Source of the DNA: Thermodesulfobacteriales bacterium
Lineage (GTDB): Bacteria; Desulfobacterota; Thermodesulfobacteria; Thermodesulfobacteriales; Thermodesulfatatoraceae
DNA: 8,207 nucleotides
Direction of reading: 5' to 3'
Assembly: GCA_026985945.1 (NCBI GenBank)
Contig: JALSPN010000123.1
Coordinates: 1 to 8,207 of the forward strand
Both the position numbers and the translations under genes were made by a program. Shown here piece after piece: positions 7,445 through 8,207 of the stretch; position 1 is the stretch's first letter; every line of letters starts with the position of its first letter. The notes under the pieces are model-generated. The model made no database searches. It saw only the letters and a list, made by a program, of their open reading frames with translations, and was not told the origin of the DNA.

Positions 7445-7786
7445 TTATTTCTTGATACTTTCATCAAAACTTTTCAATATTTTTTTTCGTTTTTGTTTTT
7501 GGCGCATAGCGATTTTTTGCGTTTCTAGTTGATTTTTAGAAATTTCACCCGTGTGTCGTATTCCTAATCGGCTATAGTTGGTGATAATCGGCTTTTTTGG
7601 TGGCTTTGTTTTTTGGTTAGGTGCAAAAGGCCGGTTAATATAGAGGGGGGTGAATAATTTTGCTTCATAAGGGAATACATCTCAGGATAGTGGCATTAAC
7701 CCTCTTACATCGTTAAAGAAAACAGCCGTCCCCAGCAATAAAACTTCATAACTATCCAATAGTTTTTTGATTATTACTGGGAGCAT
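7445..7786 (-). pseudogene. Possible small gene interrupted by one TGA codon
   Basis: From ATG at 7786 one minus-strand frame reads 34 codons (starting MLPVIIKKLLDSYEVLLLGT), then TGA at 7684-7682, then 78 more codons in the same frame to TAA at 7447-7445. The second part contains EAKLFTPLYINRPFAPNQ and SRLGIRHTGEISKNQLETQK and ends in a Lys/Arg-rich tail. I do not recognise the protein. One stop in about 113 codons is fewer than expected by chance in such AT-rich DNA, and the residue mix looks protein-like, though the A-rich strand biases towards Lys. No convincing Shine-Dalgarno precedes the ATG. It could be a decayed gene (for example TGG to TGA), a readthrough or selenocysteine case (no clear SECIS-like stem seen), or chance. 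Confidence 0.35.
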
Positions 7787-7809
7787 TTTTTAGGCAACAT
7801 TTTTCTTCG

Positions 7810-7852
7810 GGATCCGTTCCTATTTTTCGTTCCGAAAAATGGGAACGGATCC
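7810..7852. repeat. 43-bp palindrome, copy B (near perfect)
   Basis: Arms GGATCCGTTCCTATTTTTC (7810-7828) and its partner (7834-7852) flank the loop GTTCC. Eighteen of 19 positions pair, and the other is a T-G wobble. The outer 11 bases are perfect and begin and end with GGATCC. No T-run follows on either strand, so it is not an ordinary terminator. It lies between a possible minus-strand start (7786) and the + strand gene at 7899, a position suited to an operator for divergent genes. Confidence 0.85.
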
Positions 7853-7853
7853 T

Positions 7854-7859
7854 TATGAT
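7854..7859 (+). promoter_or_regulatory. Possible -10 box for the gene at 7899
   Basis: TATGAT matches the -10 consensus at 5 of 6 positions and starts two bases after palindrome copy B. No good -35 is present at 17 bases; TTCCGA (7830-7835) is the nearest, a poor match. If real, transcription would start near 7866, giving a leader of about 33 bases, and the palindrome would cover the -35 region. Confidence 0.3.
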
Positions 7860-7887
7860 TGTCAGACTTTAAATGCTCTCAAAAAAG

Positions 7888-7894
7888 AAGGAGG
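7888..7894 (+). promoter_or_regulatory. Shine-Dalgarno site AAGGAGG
   Basis: The full consensus AAGGAGG lies four bases before the ATG at 7899. It fixes that start and is the strongest ribosome binding site in the window. Confidence 0.85.
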
Positions 7895-7898
7895 TTTT

Positions 7899-8207
7899 AT
7901 GGCTACGAAGAATGATCTTTTTGAAAAGGCACTTGCCTGGATGGAGGAGGCCCAGAAGGTAAAGAAAGTCTATTTTCACCAGAGGCTTAAGCAGGCCTTT
8001 GCGGAAATCTACGAGAAGGCAAATGATTACGAGCTCTTTTTTATCATCCCGGGAGAGGTCCGCGGCGAAGCAGCCTTTTACCGTGCAACGCCTCTCATCG
8101 TTTCGCAGACCTGCGGTAAAGACGGGGTCGTCTTTCACGAGCTTCCCCCTCAGGCCTGGTGGTGTTTCGGGCACACGCATCTTGAAAAATACCCCCGGCT
8201 TTCCGGG
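7899..8207 (+). CDS. Unrecognised protein, N-terminal 103 residues (3' end outside window)
   Basis: The frame is open from ATG at 7899 to the window end, 103 codons, and begins MATKNDLFEKALAWMEEAQK. The first 45 or so residues are charged and helix-like, up to about IYEKAND. They are followed by more strand-like sequence, YELFFIIPGEVRGEAAFYRA and GVVFHELPPQAWWCFGHTH. There is no signal peptide and no membrane segment in the visible part. I recognise no catalytic motif, and the family is unknown to me. Support for a real gene comes from the perfect Shine-Dalgarno, the typical GC-richer codon use that sets in exactly at the ATG after AT-rich DNA, and the uninterrupted frame. The palindrome 46 bases upstream may be its regulatory site. 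The antisense frame over the same bases is a shadow. Confidence 0.8.
   Translation, partial: MATKNDLFEKALAWMEEAQKVKKVYFHQRLKQAFAEIYEKANDYELFFIIPGEVRGEAAFYRATPLIVSQTCGKDGVVFHELPPQAWWCFGHTHLEKYPRLSG

Larger units (their letters stand above)
7299..7809. other. AT-rich interval between the two palindromes
   Basis: This 511-base stretch is clearly unlike its surroundings. By hand count, 7381-7500 has about 22 G/C in 120 bases, and long T-runs lie on the + strand. It holds two + strand terminators at its left end and, on the minus strand, one long reading frame interrupted by a TGA (7445-7786). A Phe-rich + strand frame at 7311-7532 looks like an effect of the T-runs and is not called. Confidence 0.6.

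Noticed and set aside
7311..7532. 73-codon + strand Phe-rich frame resembling a small membrane protein
   Set aside because: Its hydrophobicity comes from T-runs on the + strand. It starts inside the first terminator region, has no Shine-Dalgarno site, and overlaps the opposite frame.
7256..7852. CRISPR array
   Set aside because: Only two copies about 554 bp apart, each a long palindrome; the spacing is not that of repeat-spacer units.
7869..8180. 103-codon minus-strand frame
   Set aside because: It is the antisense of the + strand gene at 7899, which has a perfect Shine-Dalgarno and continues past the window end.

Overview
The window looks like bacterial chromosome, probably from a moderate or high-temperature anaerobe of the deltaproteobacterial/Thermodesulfobacterial kind. 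That placement rests only on overall impression (mixed GC of roughly 50% in genes, Lys/Glu-rich proteins, gene families present) and is weak. It opens with the 3' end of a biotin-synthesis gene (bioF, + strand). The rest is accessory DNA: two large minus-strand genes with nuclease-like domains, a roughly 900-base non-coding and repeat-rich stretch, and the 5' end of an unrecognised + strand gene.

Layout. 1-251: C-terminal 82 residues of BioF (+). 243-1796: AAA-ATPase-like/PD-(D/E)XK protein (-), whose stop codon overlaps the bioF stop region tail to tail. A near-consensus promoter lies directly upstream, with the -10 box so close to the start codon that a leaderless mRNA is predicted. 1972-6994: a very large SF2 DEAD/DEAH helicase (-) with a DUF1998/MZB-type C-terminal region and a terminal Vsr/DUF559-like nuclease fold. 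It is split by one frameshift near base 2572, just after the 'FYEAS' motif, and both halves otherwise read cleanly. 6995-7898: intergenic DNA with a 7-base tandem repeat, GC-rich hairpins, two copies of a 43-bp palindrome about 554 bp apart, tandem intrinsic terminators, and a minus-strand reading frame of 113 codons (before its stop) interrupted by a single TGA. 7899-8207: start of a + strand gene with a strong Shine-Dalgarno sequence, cut by the window end.

How the parts may work together. The helicase-nuclease and the ATPase-nuclease are on the same strand, 172-175 bases apart, with a promoter in front of the second, so they are neighbours but not clearly one operon. DUF1998 helicases occur in anti-phage systems such as DISARM, but no methylase, phospholipase-D protein or other DISARM partner is visible here. 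A defence role is therefore only an inference. The most unusual structure is the palindrome-bounded AT-rich interval at 7256-7852. One of its palindromes abuts a possible promoter for the gene at 7899 and separates that gene from the divergent interrupted frame.
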